Source of the DNA: Tachypleus tridentatus
Lineage: Eukaryota > Arthropoda > Merostomata > Xiphosura > Limulidae
Direction: 5' to 3'
DNA: 64,000 nt
NCBI RefSeq assembly: GCF_004210375.1
Contig: NC_134830.1
Coordinates: 6,324,001-6,388,000, forward strand
The translations under genes and the position numbers were made by a program. The notes beneath the pieces are model-generated. The model was not told the origin of the DNA. It ran no database searches and saw only the letters and a list, made by a program, of their open reading frames with translations. Positions 1 to 11,900 of this stretch are shown here, one piece after another (the first letter of the stretch is position 1; each line of letters starts with the position of its first letter).

Positions 1-3000
1 GATATTCGAACTTCTCAACAATACCTTAGTGATATTTGAACTTCTCAACTATAGTCGTGTAACAATACCTTAGTGATATTTGAACTTCTCAACAATACCT
101 TAGTGATATTTGAACTTCTCAACAATACCTTAGTAATATTTGAACTTCTCAACAATACCTTAGTGATATTTGAACTTCTCAACTATAGTCGTGTAACAAT
201 ACCTTAGTGATATTCGAACTTCTCAACAATACCTTAGTGATATTTGAACTTCTCAACTATAGTCGTGTAACAATACCTTAGTGATATTTGAACTTCTCAA
301 CAATACCTTAGTGATATTTGAACTTCTCAACAATACCTTAGTGATATTTGAACTTCTCAACAATACCTTAGTGATATTCGAACTTCTCAACAATACCTTA
401 GTGATATTCGAACTTCTCAACAATACCTTAATGATATTTGAACTTCTCAACAACACCTTAGTGATATTCGAACTTCTAAACAATACCTTAGTGATATTCG
501 AACTTCTCAACAATACCTTAGTGATATTTGAACTTCTCAACAATACCTTAGTGATATTCGAACTTCTCAACAATACCTTAGTGATATTTGAACTTGTCAA
601 CAATACCTTAGTGATATTCGAACTTCTCAACAATACCTTAGTGATATTTGAACTTCTCAACAATACCTTAGTGATATTCGAACTCTCAACAATACCTTAG
701 TGATATTCGAACTTCTCAACAACACCTTAGTGATATTCGAACGTCTCAACAATACCTTAGTGATATTCGAACTTCTCAACAATACCTTAGTGATATTCGA
801 ACTTCTCAACAATACTTTTAGTGATATTCGAACGTCTCAACAATACCTTAGTGATATTCGAACTTCAACAATACCTTAGTGATATTCGAACTTCTCAACA
901 ATACTTTAGTGATATTCGAACTTCTCAACAATACTTTAGTGATATTCGAACGTCTCAACAATCCCTTAGTGATATTCGAACGTCTCAACAATACCTTAGT
1001 AATATTTGAACTTCTCAACAATACCTTAGTGATATTTGATTTTCTCAACAATGCCTTAGTGATATTTGAACTTCTCAACAATACCTTAGTGATGTTTGAA
1101 CTTCTCAACAATACCTTGGTGATATTCGAACTTCTAAACAATACCTTAGTGATGTTTGAACTTCTCAACAATACCTTAGTGATATTCGAACTTCTCAACA
1201 ATACCTTAGTGATATTCGAACTTCTCAACAATACTTTAGTGATATTCGAACGTCTCAACAATCCCTTAGTGATATTCGAACGTCTCAACAATACCTTAGT
1301 AATATTTGAACTTCTCAACAATACCTTAGTGATATTTGAACTTCTCAACTATAGTCGTGTAACAATACCTTAGTGATATTCGAACTTCTCAACAATACCT
1401 TAGTGATATTTGAACTTCTCAACTATAGTCGTGTAACAATACCTTAGTGATATTTGAACTTCTCAACAATACCTTAGTGATATTTGAATTTCTCAACAAT
1501 ACCTTAGTGATATTTGAACTTCTCAACAATACCTTAGTGATATTTGAACTTCTCAACAATACCTTAGTGATATTCGAACTTCTCAACAATACCTTAGTGA
1601 TATTCGAACTTCTCAACAATACCTTAATGATATTTGAACTTCTCAACAACACCTTAGTGATATTCGAACTTCTAAACAATACCTTAGTGATATTCGAACT
1701 TCTCAACAATACCTTAGTGATATTTGAACTTCTCAACAATACCTTAGTGATATTCGAACTTCTCAACAATAGCTTAGTGATATTCGAACTTCTCAACAAC
1801 ACCTTAGTGATATTCGAACTTCTAAACAATACCATAGTGATATTCGAACTTCTCAACAATACCTTAGTGATATTTGAACTTCTCAACAATACCTTAGTGA
1901 TATTCGAACTTTTCAACAATACCTTAGTGATATTCGAACTTCTCAACAATACCTTAGTGATATTCGAACTTCTCAACAATACTTTAGTGATATTCGAACG
2001 TCTCAACAATCCCTTAGTGATATTCGAACGTCTCAACAATACCTTAGTAATATTTGAACTTCTCAACAATACCTTAGTGATATTTGAACTTCTCAACTAT
2101 AGTCGTGTAACAATACCTTAGTGATATTCGAACTTCTCAACAATACCTTAGTGATATTTGAACTTCTCAACTATAGTCGTGTAACAATACCTTAGTGATA
2201 TTTGAACTTCTCAACAATACCTTAGTGATATTTGAACTTCTCAACAATACCTTAGTAATATTTGAACTTCTCAACAATACCTTAGTGATATTTGAACTTC
2301 TCAACTATAGTCGTGTAACAATACCTTAGTGATATTCGAACTTCTCAACAATACCTTAGTGATATTTGAACTTCTCAACTATAGTCGTGTAACAATACCT
2401 TAGTGATATTTGAACTTCAACAATACCTTAGTGATATTTGAACTTCTCAACAATACCTTAGTGATATTTGAACTTCTCAACAATACCTTAGTGATATTCG
2501 AACTTCTCAACAATACCTTAGTGATATTCGAACTTCTCAACAATACCTTAATGATATTTGAACTTCTCAACAACACCTTAGTGATATTCGAACTTCTAAA
2601 CAATACCTTAGTGATATTCGAACTTCTCAACAATACCTTAGTGATATTTGAACTTCAACAATACCTTAGTGATATTCGAACTTCTCAACAATACCTTAGT
2701 GATATTTGAACTTGTCAACAATACCTTAGTGATATTCGAACTTCTCAACAATACCTTAGTGATATTTGAACTTCTCAACAATACCTTAGTGATATTCGAA
2801 CTTCTCAACAATACCTTAGTGATATTCGAACTTCTCAACAACACCTTAGTGATATTCGAACGTCTCAACAATACCTTAGTGATATTCGAACTTCTCAACA
2901 ATACCTTAGTGATATTCGAACTTCTCAACAATACTTTAGTGATATTCGAACGTCTCAACAATACCTTAGTGATATTCGAACTTCTCAACAATACCTTAGT

Positions 3001-5172
3001 GATATTCGAACTTCTCAACAATACTTTAGTGATATTCGAACTTCTCAACAATACTTTAGTGATATTCGAACGTCTCAACAATCCCTTAGTGATATTCGAA
3101 CGTCTCAACAATACCTTAGTAATATTTGAACTTCTCAACAATACCTTAGTGATATTTGATTTTCTCAACAATGCCTTAGTGATATTTGAACTTCTCAACA
3201 ATACCTTAGTGATGTTTGAACTTCTCAACAATACCTTGGTGATATTCGAACTTCTAAACAATACCTTAGTGATGTTTGAACTTCTCAACAATACCTTAGT
3301 GATATTCGAACTTCTCAACAATACCTTAGTGATATTCGAACTTCTCAACAATACTTTAGTGATATTCGAACGTCTCAACAATCCCTTAGTGATATTCGAA
3401 CGTCTCAACAATACCTTAGTAATATTTGAACTTCTCAACAATACCTTAGTGATATTTGAACTTCTCAACTATAGTCGTGTAACAATACCTTAGTGATATT
3501 CGAACTTCTCAACAATACCTTAGTGATATTTGAACTTCTCAACTATAGTCGTGTAACAATACCTTAGTGATATTTGAACTTCTCAACAATACCTTAGTGA
3601 TATTTGAACTTCTCAACAATACCTTAGTGATATTTGAACTTCTCAACAATACCTTAGTGATATTCGAACTTCTCAACAATACCTTAGTGATATTCGAACT
3701 TCTCAACAATACCTTAATGATATTTGAACTTCTCAACAACACCTTAGTGATATTCGAACTTCTAAACAATACCTTAGTGATATTCGAACTTCTCAACAAT
3801 ACCTTAGTGATATTTGAACTTCTCAACAATACCTTAGTGATATTCGAACTTCTCAACAATAGCTTAGTGATATTCGAACTTCTCAACAACACCTTAGTGA
3901 TATTCGAACTTCTAAACAATACCATAGTGATATTCGAACTTCTCAACAATACCTTAGTGATATTTGAACTTCTCAACAATACCTTAGTGATATTCGAACT
4001 TTTCAACAATACCTTAGTGATATTCGAACTTCTCAACAATACCTTAGTGATATTCGAACTTCTCAACAATACTTTAGTGATATTCGAACGTCTCAACAAT
4101 CCTTAGTGATATTCGAACGTCTCAACAATACCTTAGTAATATTTGAACTTCTCAACAATACCTTAGTGATATTTGAACTTCTCAACTATAGTCGTGTAAC
4201 AATACCTTAGTGATATTCGAACTTCTCAACAATACCTTAGTGATATTTGAACTTCTCAACTATAGTCGTGTAACAATACCTTAGTGATATTTGAACTTCT
4301 CAACAATACCTTAGTGATATTTGAACTTCTCAACAATACCTTAGTAATATTTGAACTTCTCAACAATACCTTAGTGATATTTGAACTTCTCAACTATAGT
4401 CGTGTAACAATACCTTAGTGATATTCGAACTTCTCAACAATACCTTAGTGATATTTGAACTTCTCAACTATAGTCGTGTAACAATACCTTAGTGATATTT
4501 GAACTTCTCAACAATACCTTAGTGATATTTGAACTTCTCAACAATACCTTAGTGATATTTGAACTTCTCAACAATACCTTAGTGATATTCGAACTTCTCA
4601 ACAATACCTTAGTGATATTCGAACTTCTCAACAATACCTTAATGATATTTGAACTTCTCAACAACACCTTAGTGATATTCGAACTTCTAAACAATACCTT
4701 AGTGATATTCGAACTTCTCAACAATACCTTAGTGATATTTGAACTTCTCAACAATACCTTAGTGATATTCGAACTTCTCAACAATACCTTAGTGATATTT
4801 GAACTTGTCAACAATACCTTAGTGATATTCGAACTTCTCAACAATACCTTAGTGATATTTGAACTTCTCAACAATACCTTAGTGATATTCGAACTTCTCA
4901 ACAATACCTTAGTGATATTCGAACTTCTCAACAACACCTTAGTGATATTCGAACTTCTAAACAATACCTTAGTGATATTCGAACTTCTCAACAATACCTT
5001 AGTGATATTTGAACTTCTCAACAATACCTTAGTGATATTCGAACTTCTCAACAATACCTTAGTGATATTTGAACTTCTCAACAATACCTTAGTGATATTC
5101 GAACTTCTCAACAATACCTTAGTGATATTCGAACTTCTCAACAATACCTTAGTGTTATTCGAACTTCTCAAC
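1..5172. repeat. 30-bp satellite array with higher-order structure
   Basis: About 170 head-to-tail copies of a 30-bp unit (core GAACTTCTCAACAATACCTT), running off the left window edge. Common variants are TTTGAAC/TTCGAAC, CTTCTC/CGTCTC and ACAAT/ACAAC. Some units carry a 14-bp insertion (core TATAGTCGTGTAAC). The inserted units recur in the same spacing pattern every ~2.12 kb. Because 30 is a multiple of three, both strands stay open for hundreds of codons (a VIFELLNNTL repeat on +). These frames are by-products and not genes. The array ends abruptly at about 5172 in unique sequence. Confidence 0.97.
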
Positions 5173-6807
5173 GTAGCCACCTAGTTAACACCACCCGCCG
5201 CAAATTCTTAATTGGGTCAATAAAATGCGGGGAACGAACCAAGATCGTTAGATTCATAATCTGGTTTAACTAAGTACTTGATATTGGTTAGAACTTTTTT
5301 AAACCAGAACTTAAGTTAGCGATAAGTTGATATTCTGGTTGCTTTCAACACTAGTTGGCTTTTAAATTTGACATATGGTTCATATCACTAAATACCGGGT
5401 GCCGACATCCGTTTTTATCACACTTTACAAAGTGTGATCATCAGACTGTACTTAGCGTTTGAGAGTTGGTGTGATTGTCACACCGAATGTCAGTCCGGAG
5501 ATGTTAGACTGGACAACCTAGATATTGGAAAAGACAACTTGAAGGTGTTTGACAGGACAACCTGTAGTTGTTGGACAGAACAACCTGTACGTGTTTGAAA
5601 GGCCAACCTAAAGTAAATGTATGTGATATTAACTCGCGCCACGGGTGAAATTTTAATCAGGACGTAACGAATACGCGCAAAATGTTAACATAGTATATCA
5701 AGAAATAGATTTGTCGGATTTCAAGAGTTTGAAGACATAATCTTACCGGAGTTAATTATGAAATTTTTGATTCTTTATCTAGAAACATCATAAATGATTA
5801 ATTAATATCAATAAACGTAATTAATAATTATAATTAATAATATTCTAGTTGTTACAACATTTGGTAAGAATACGGTCTGTAAATGTTTGTTTGTTGTTAA
5901 ATATAAATTTAAACAACAGGTTATCTGTTCTCTGTCGATCGCGGGTATCGAACTCAAATTTTTAGTGTTCTAAGCCCTCACACTTGCTGCTGAAGAGTTT
6001 ACCTTGAAGTAAACATATGGCTGCTTGTTACATAGAGTTTAATAAAACTGTACTGTTCCCGAGAAAATATTAACATGCTACATACGTGGTCAATTTTTTT
6101 AGATGTAGAACAGTCACGTTCATCTTTCAAGTTAGAGACTAAAAAGTGCGGGTTGATTACCAACATCAAGTAACCATGTAATAATAGCTCGTGCCACGGG
6201 TGAAATTTTAGTTAGGGCGTAACGAAAACGCGTAAAACGTCATTATGGTATATTACGACATAAATTTGGCTGTTTACACGTAGATCACCCATATACTCTG
6301 GTCAGACTGGTTTAAGGTATGCGCCATCTAGCGGTAAAGAAACGAGATGCCTAACCAGTTTTACTTAAAGAAAGCACAAAAAGGACCATTGCATTCACAA
6401 ATATACAATTAGCCAAAGATATAAATAAATATCAAAAACACAACAGTGTTAATAGTGTTATAAGAACTGTTATATATTATCACGAAACGACATTATAACT
6501 AAAGCATATATTTCTACGACTACAGTACCAACCTAGAATATACTCAGCAATTATTAGAGTCTAGTTCAAGTATTTTAACTAATTGTGTGGCAAACTTAAT
6601 GACACATTTACTGTTTACAATGAAGGTAATTAAGTTAGAAACAGTAAATAGACAAAACGTATGAAATAAATGTGACAAAAACAATTATCTTATTTTACCA
6701 TAAAATAAATGATATTATCCTTGAATACAAAATATTAATAAATCACACGAAAAGAAAGGTGCAGATCTGTAAAAAAGGAACCACATAACTAAATATTGTC
6801 AATAAAT
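5173..6807. other. Unique AT-rich sequence, no gene seen
   Basis: No supported coding region. Near-perfect palindromes lie at 5417-5438 (TCACACTTT, 2-nt loop, AAAGTGTGA) and about 5470-5486 (GGTGTGA, 3-nt loop, TCACACC). Four degenerate ~27-30-bp copies of a GGACAACCT motif lie at 5500-5612. An ~85-bp sequence containing CCACGGGTGAAATTTTA occurs twice in direct orientation, at about 5632-5715 and 6187-6275, and looks like fragments of one dispersed repeat. Confidence 0.6.
5920..5995 (-). mobile_element. SINE family B fragment
   Basis: Diverged partial copy of the second tRNA-derived family. The segment with GGTATCGAACTC matches the complement of its B-box region. There are no clear ends or target duplication. 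Confidence 0.5.
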
Positions 6808-7366
6808 ATATTAAATAGTAATGTGAAGAATATGTGGTGAGGAAATGGAAGTAGGAACATAGCGTTGGTTATTTAAATAGTAATGTGAAGACTATGTGGT
6901 GAGGAAATGGAAGTAGGAACATAGCGTTGGTTATTTAAATAGTAATGTGAAGAATATGTGGTGAGGAAATGGAAGTAGGAACATAGCGTTGGTTATTTAA
7001 ATAGCAATGTGAAGACTATGTGGTGAGGAAATGGAAGTACAAACATAGCGTTGGTTATTTAAATAGTAATGTGAAGACTATGTGGTGAGGAAATGGAAGT
7101 ACAAACATAGCGTTGGTTATTTAAATAGTAATGTGAAGAATATGTGGTGAGGAAATGAAAGTAGGAACATAGCGTTGGTTATTTAAATAGTAATGTGAAG
7201 ACTATGTGGTGAGGAAATGGAAGTACAAACATAGCGTTGGTTATTTAAATAGTAATGTGAAGAATATGTGGTGAGGAAATGGAAGTAGGAACATAGCATT
7301 GGTTATTTAAATAGCAATGTGAAGACAATGTGGTGAGGAAATGGAAGTAGGAACATAGCGTTGGGT
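6808..7366. repeat. 62-bp tandem array, 9 copies
   Basis: Nine copies of a 62-bp unit (core GTGGTGAGGAAATGGAAGTA, then CATAGCGTTGG), almost identical and differing mainly at GAATATG/GACTATG and GTAGGAA/GTACAAA. No ORF or known motif. Confidence 0.95.
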
Positions 7367-8248
7367 TATTCATTCATTTATTCCATATACAAAATACATT
7401 TAAGACTTAGTCAGATATCGAACACTAATCAAAATAGGCCAGAAAGAACAAAAACAAATTAAAGATTAAAAAACACTCACTACACTATCATAAGAGCACG
7501 TGAACATCCATCTGTCCCCTACACCTACGAAGTCAGTTGCAATGTCTGCACTTCCTTACCCGGAGGCTTAAAACCGGTTTACCCGCGACGTGCGCTGGGA
7601 GGCGGAGTTTTCCCACACTCCGCACGAGCCAGGGTTATGGGTAGAAAGTGGTGGCACGTGCAGTTTTACCAGCAAATTCATGCTCAGATTATCCCCCATC
7701 TCCATCTTCCCGATTGATTTGCGGGTCATAACTATTAGACTCCGCCCACATGTAAACACCAGTGAGTGTACTAGTAATCAACATGCACATGTTTATTATA
7801 TCTCGACTGCTGGAATTTATAACCAACAACCTTGCGTAGGAATTTTAGTAACAACGCCAGTTTAGTGTGGAATTTCAAAGCACAGATCTCTCTCGGTGAT
7901 CTAGAAAACCCGTCAGTTCGTATATATATATTATAAAAAGTGGGGAAAAATAACTGTGCCAAAGTACATTTAAACCAATTTAATTATTGTCTGTTTCAGA
8001 ATATAGTGGTTTGAAATTAAATTATGTTATAAATGTATGAACTATACGGCCATTCTGCCTCGCCCTTTCTGTCTGCCTTGTAGATATAAGTCAAAGTGTT
8101 GCCTCAAACTTTCTTCGAGTCTGTTACGTTTGAAATTAAGTTGAGCAAAACTGTTATCAGAAATATAAAATACACGTGTCATTTACTGAAAGTGAGAGAA
8201 ATCCATTTATTGAAAAATGAAATAAATTCACGGTTTTGTCAATAGCTA
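7367..8248. other. Upstream flank of the HES gene, no gene seen
   Basis: Unique sequence with a comparatively GC-rich patch at 7500-7900. It contains one consensus CSL/Su(H) site on the minus strand (TTCCCACA, 7610-7617) and an E-box CACGTG near 7654. It may include distal regulatory DNA, but sequence alone does not establish this. Short ORFs on both strands have no recognisable domains. Confidence 0.4.
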
Positions 8249-8395
8249 TATATAATATAATATAAATATATAAATATAATATAAATATATAAATATAATA
8301 TAAATATATAAATATAATATAAATATATAAATATAATATAAATATATAAATATAATATAAATATATAAATATAATATAAATATATTTAATAAATA
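8249..8395. repeat. 19-bp AT-only tandem repeat
   Basis: About seven copies of a 19-bp A/T-only unit built from ATATAAATATAATATAAAT. Simple-sequence expansion about 170 bp upstream of the paired CSL sites. Confidence 0.9.
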
Positions 8396-8564
8396 ATAAA
8401 TATATTTAATATTTAAATCATTCAGTAGTAACAGACTACTAAATAAAGGACAAAAATAACCGTGAATCCTAGTATTGTCCAACATCCCACCACGACACAA
8501 GCAAAGACCGTGAGGAACTGTCATAATCTGTACAGCGTTCGCCGTGCCTGAAACTCTCTGTGAG

Positions 8565-8596
8565 TGTGGGAACGAGCTGGCTTCGCCGTTCTCACA
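8565..8596 (+). promoter_or_regulatory. Su(H) paired site (SPS), Notch response element
   Basis: TGTGGGAA on + (8565-8572) and TTCTCACA (8589-8596), which is TGTGAGAA on the minus strand. Both match the CSL consensus YGTGRGAA. They face each other across exactly 16 bp (8573-8588). This head-to-head arrangement with a 15-17-bp spacer is the established SPS found in vertebrate Hes1 and fly E(spl) promoters, where it lets two Notch/CSL/Mastermind complexes dimerise. It lies just upstream of a TATA box in front of a HES gene. Function is inferred from architecture and position. Confidence 0.85.
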
Positions 8597-8625
8597 CGTT
8601 CAGTCTACACGCTTGGTTGACCTCG

Positions 8626-8633
8626 TATAAATA
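8626..8633 (+). promoter_or_regulatory. TATA box of the HES gene
   Basis: TATAAATA lies 29 bp downstream of the paired CSL sites and about 230 bp upstream of the start codon. It predicts transcription initiation near 8655-8665. No transcript evidence is available here. Confidence 0.65.
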
Positions 8634-8644
8634 ACAACTCACGT

Positions 8645-8650
8645 CACGCG
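8645..8650 (+). promoter_or_regulatory. Class C (Hairy/HES-type) binding site
   Basis: CACGCG within a CG-rich stretch at the expected start of transcription. CACGCG is the known high-affinity class C site for Hairy/HES repressors, so it is a candidate negative autoregulation site. It is a short motif and could occur by chance. Confidence 0.45.
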
Positions 8651-8659
8651 CGCACGTTC

Positions 8660-8862
8660 CCATACATGCACTTGTTGAACACTGCTCGGCAGCCCACACT
8701 GCAGGGGTTGGAGCTTGAGCTATGAAAACTTAGTTGCTTCGAACATTCCGTTATAGCTTGACGTAACGTTCACGTTGTCAAGTCGCTGTCGTGATTGAGC
8801 TGATGCACAGACAAAGATTTCTACCTGTTTAATAGTTTATGTCAGCATCACTAGAAAATAAA
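8660..8862 (+). other. HES 5' leader with upstream ATGs
   Basis: Region between the predicted start of transcription and the chosen start codon. It has two short upstream ORFs: ATG at 8722 (three codons, stop 8731-8733) and ATG at 8803 (nine codons ending in TAA). A third ATG at 8839 is in frame with the coding sequence and would add eight residues (MSASLENK). An in-frame TAG at 8833-8835 closes the frame upstream. Confidence 0.5.
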
Positions 8863-8907
8863 ATGCCAGCAGAAAGACCCACTGCCAAAATTACCGATTA
8901 TCGAAAG
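8863..8907 (+). CDS. hairy: HES exon 1 (coding part)
   Basis: Fifteen codons, [15 protein letters not shown], ending in AAG before donor GTAATA (8908). ATG 8863 has A at -3. The in-frame ATG at 8839 has T at -3 and is the less likely start. The MPA start resembles vertebrate HES1. Intron 1 (8908-9423, 516 bp) is AT-rich with no other feature seen. Confidence 0.85.
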
Positions 8908-11900
8908 GTAATAGTGTTATGTACTCCCTAAAACTGGGCAAACTCGAGTCAAATAGTATTTATTACCTAATAACTAACAACAGTCGCTAAAGTAACTTTT
9001 ACGAAAATATATATTATCGATTACATGAGAAAGTGTCTCAAAATATGTAATTTGTTTTGCACTATTAGTTTAAAATGTAATGTAAAAAATAATTAAAAAT
9101 TAGATTAATACTGAAGTGAATATAATCAAAATATATTATGTTTTATCAGTAAATTTAATAAAAAATAATTATGTTTTTAAATATGAAATGGTGACTTGGG
9201 TTTTAAATATAACCACCAAGTGTTCGTATGTATATTTATCATTTCTCAAAACATACAAACGTAATATGAAAGTCTTTAGATAACACAAGGCAGATAATGA
9301 ACACAAACACAGTTCATGTGTAGATATATTATGGTAACTCGAATTCTCATGATAAATATAAATATTCAGATTCAAATCTTTTGGTTTTGTTTCTAACTTC
9401 ACAATTCTACTGCTGTTTTCTAGGCTACTAAACCCATCATGGAGAAGCGAAGAAGAGCTCGAATCAACCAATGTCTGGGAGAATTAAAAACCCTGATTTT
9501 AGATGCTTTGAATGAAGATGTAAGTATTATGTTTAGATACACTAAATACGTCACGAATCATCTGAAACTTAGCTGTATTAAATAGTATAACTTTGAATGA
9601 AGGTGTAAGTATTATGTTTAGATACACTAACTACGTCACGAATCATCTGAAACTTAGCTGTATTAAATAGTATAACTTTGAATGAAGGTGTAAGTATTAT
9701 GTTTAGATACACTAACTACGTCACGAATCATCTGAAATTTAGCTGTATTAAATAGTATAACTTTGAATTTCATCAGAAATTCGTGTTCATTGTACATTGT
9801 ACTGCAGTTTGTATAAACTGAAGGAATCATAATGGACGTATTAAATAATTCATCTTAACTGTATTGGATGTAATAACGGATTCATCCATATTGTACCGTA
9901 ACCTGAAAACTTTAATACTGGATGTATTAAATAAGGATTCATCCATATTGTACCGTAACCTGAAAACTTTAACACTGGATGTATTAAATAAGGATTCATC
10001 CATATTGTACCGTAACCTGAAAACTTTAATACTGGATGTATTAAATAAGGATTCATCCATATTGTACCGTAACCTGAAAACGTTAACACTGGATGTATTA
10101 AATAAGGATTCATCCATATTGTACCGTAACCTGAAAACTTTAACACTGGATGTATTAAATAAGGATTCATCCATATTGTACCGTAACCTGAAAACTTTAA
10201 CACTGGATGTATTAAATAAGGATTCGTCCATATTGTACCGTAACCTGAAAACTTTAATACTGGATGTATTAAATAAGGATTCATCCATATTGTACCGTAA
10301 CCTGAAAACTTTAATACTGGATGTATTAAATAAGGATTCATCCATATTGTACCGTAACCTGAAAACTTTAACACTGGATGTATTAAATAAGGATTCATCC
10401 GTATTGTACCATAACCTGAAAACTTTAATATTGGATGTATTAAATAAGGATTCATCCGTATTGTACCGTAACCTGAAAACTTTAATACTGGATGTATTAA
10501 ATAAGGATTCGTCCATATTGTACTGTAACCTGAAAACTTTAATATTGGATGTATTAAATAAGGATTCATCCGTATTGTACTGTAACTGAAAACTTTAATA
10601 TTGGATGTATTAAATAAGGATTTATCCATATTGTACCGTAACCTGAAAAGTTTAACACTGGATGTATTAAATAAGGATTCATCCATATTGTACCGTAACC
10701 TGAAAACTTTAACACTGGATGTATTAAATAAGGATTCGTCCATATTGTACCGTAACCTGAAAACTTTAATACTGGATGTATTAAATAAGGATTCATCCGT
10801 ATTGTACCGTAACCTGAAAACTTTAATACTGGATGTATTAAAGAATGCTTCATCCATATTTCACTGTCAAGTGAACAGATATAGTAACTGTGTCATACTG
10901 TGAATATTTACGTGACATCCATATTTCACTGTCAAGTGAACAGATATACTGTGTCATACTGTGAATTTTACGTGACATCCATATTTCACTGTCAAGTGAA
11001 CAGATATACTGTGTCATACTGTGAATTTTACGTGACATCCATATTTCACTGTCAAGTGAACAGATATACTGTGTCATACTGTGAATTTTTACGTGACATC
11101 CATGTTTCACTGTCAAGTGAACAGATATACTGTCTGTGTCATACTGTGAATTTTTACGTGACAGTAAGGAGATCTTTGTTTTTTTCGCATATCACGTAAA
11201 GCTACACGAGTGCCATCTGTGGTAACCGTTCCAACTTTCGAGATGATAAGACCAAATAGAAGACAGCTTGTCAACGGCACTTACTATTTATTCCCGGTAT
11301 ACAATAATCGAACAGTTGGATTTTACTGCCTCTTTATAACCAACCCGATATTCCAAAATACGAGGAACGCTATTCTGGTTACGCTAATCAGGAAGCCACG
11401 CCTTGACCATTATTATAGCAGGTTACTGATTTTTATGTTTTGTTAAAACTAATTTATAAAATAAAATACAAGAGTCTATTTCGTTATGGCTATATTATCA
11501 AGTCAGTAAACAATATTGTATTTCGTTATGGCCACATTATCAAGTCAGTAAACATTATTGTATTTCGTTATGGCCACATTATCAAGTCAGTAAACATTAT
11601 TGTATTTCGTTATGGCCACATTATCAAGTCAGTAAACAATATTGTACTTTGTTATGGCCACATTATCAAGTCAGTAAACAATATTGTATTTCGTTATGGC
11701 TACATTATCAAGTCAGTAAACAATATTGTATTTCGTTATGGCTACATTATCAAGTCAGTAAACAATATTGTATTCCGTTATGGCCACATTATCAAGTCAG
11801 TAAACATTATTGTATTTCGATATGGCCACATTATCAAGTCAGTAAACAATATTGTATTTTGTTATGGCCACATTATCAAGTCAGTATGTTATTCTTCACA

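Noticed and set aside
253..5184. Long open frames on both strands (for example IFELLNNTLV and RSSNITKVLL repeat proteins)
   Set aside because: They are translations of a 30-bp satellite. Any unit divisible by three without stops stays open. No start context, no splice signals, no non-repeat domain.
9827..10903. Overlapping 230-335-codon frames in HES intron 2
   Set aside because: Products of the 57-bp minisatellite on both strands. The likeness of one frame to bHLH helix 1 is reported as a finding about origin and not as a gene.
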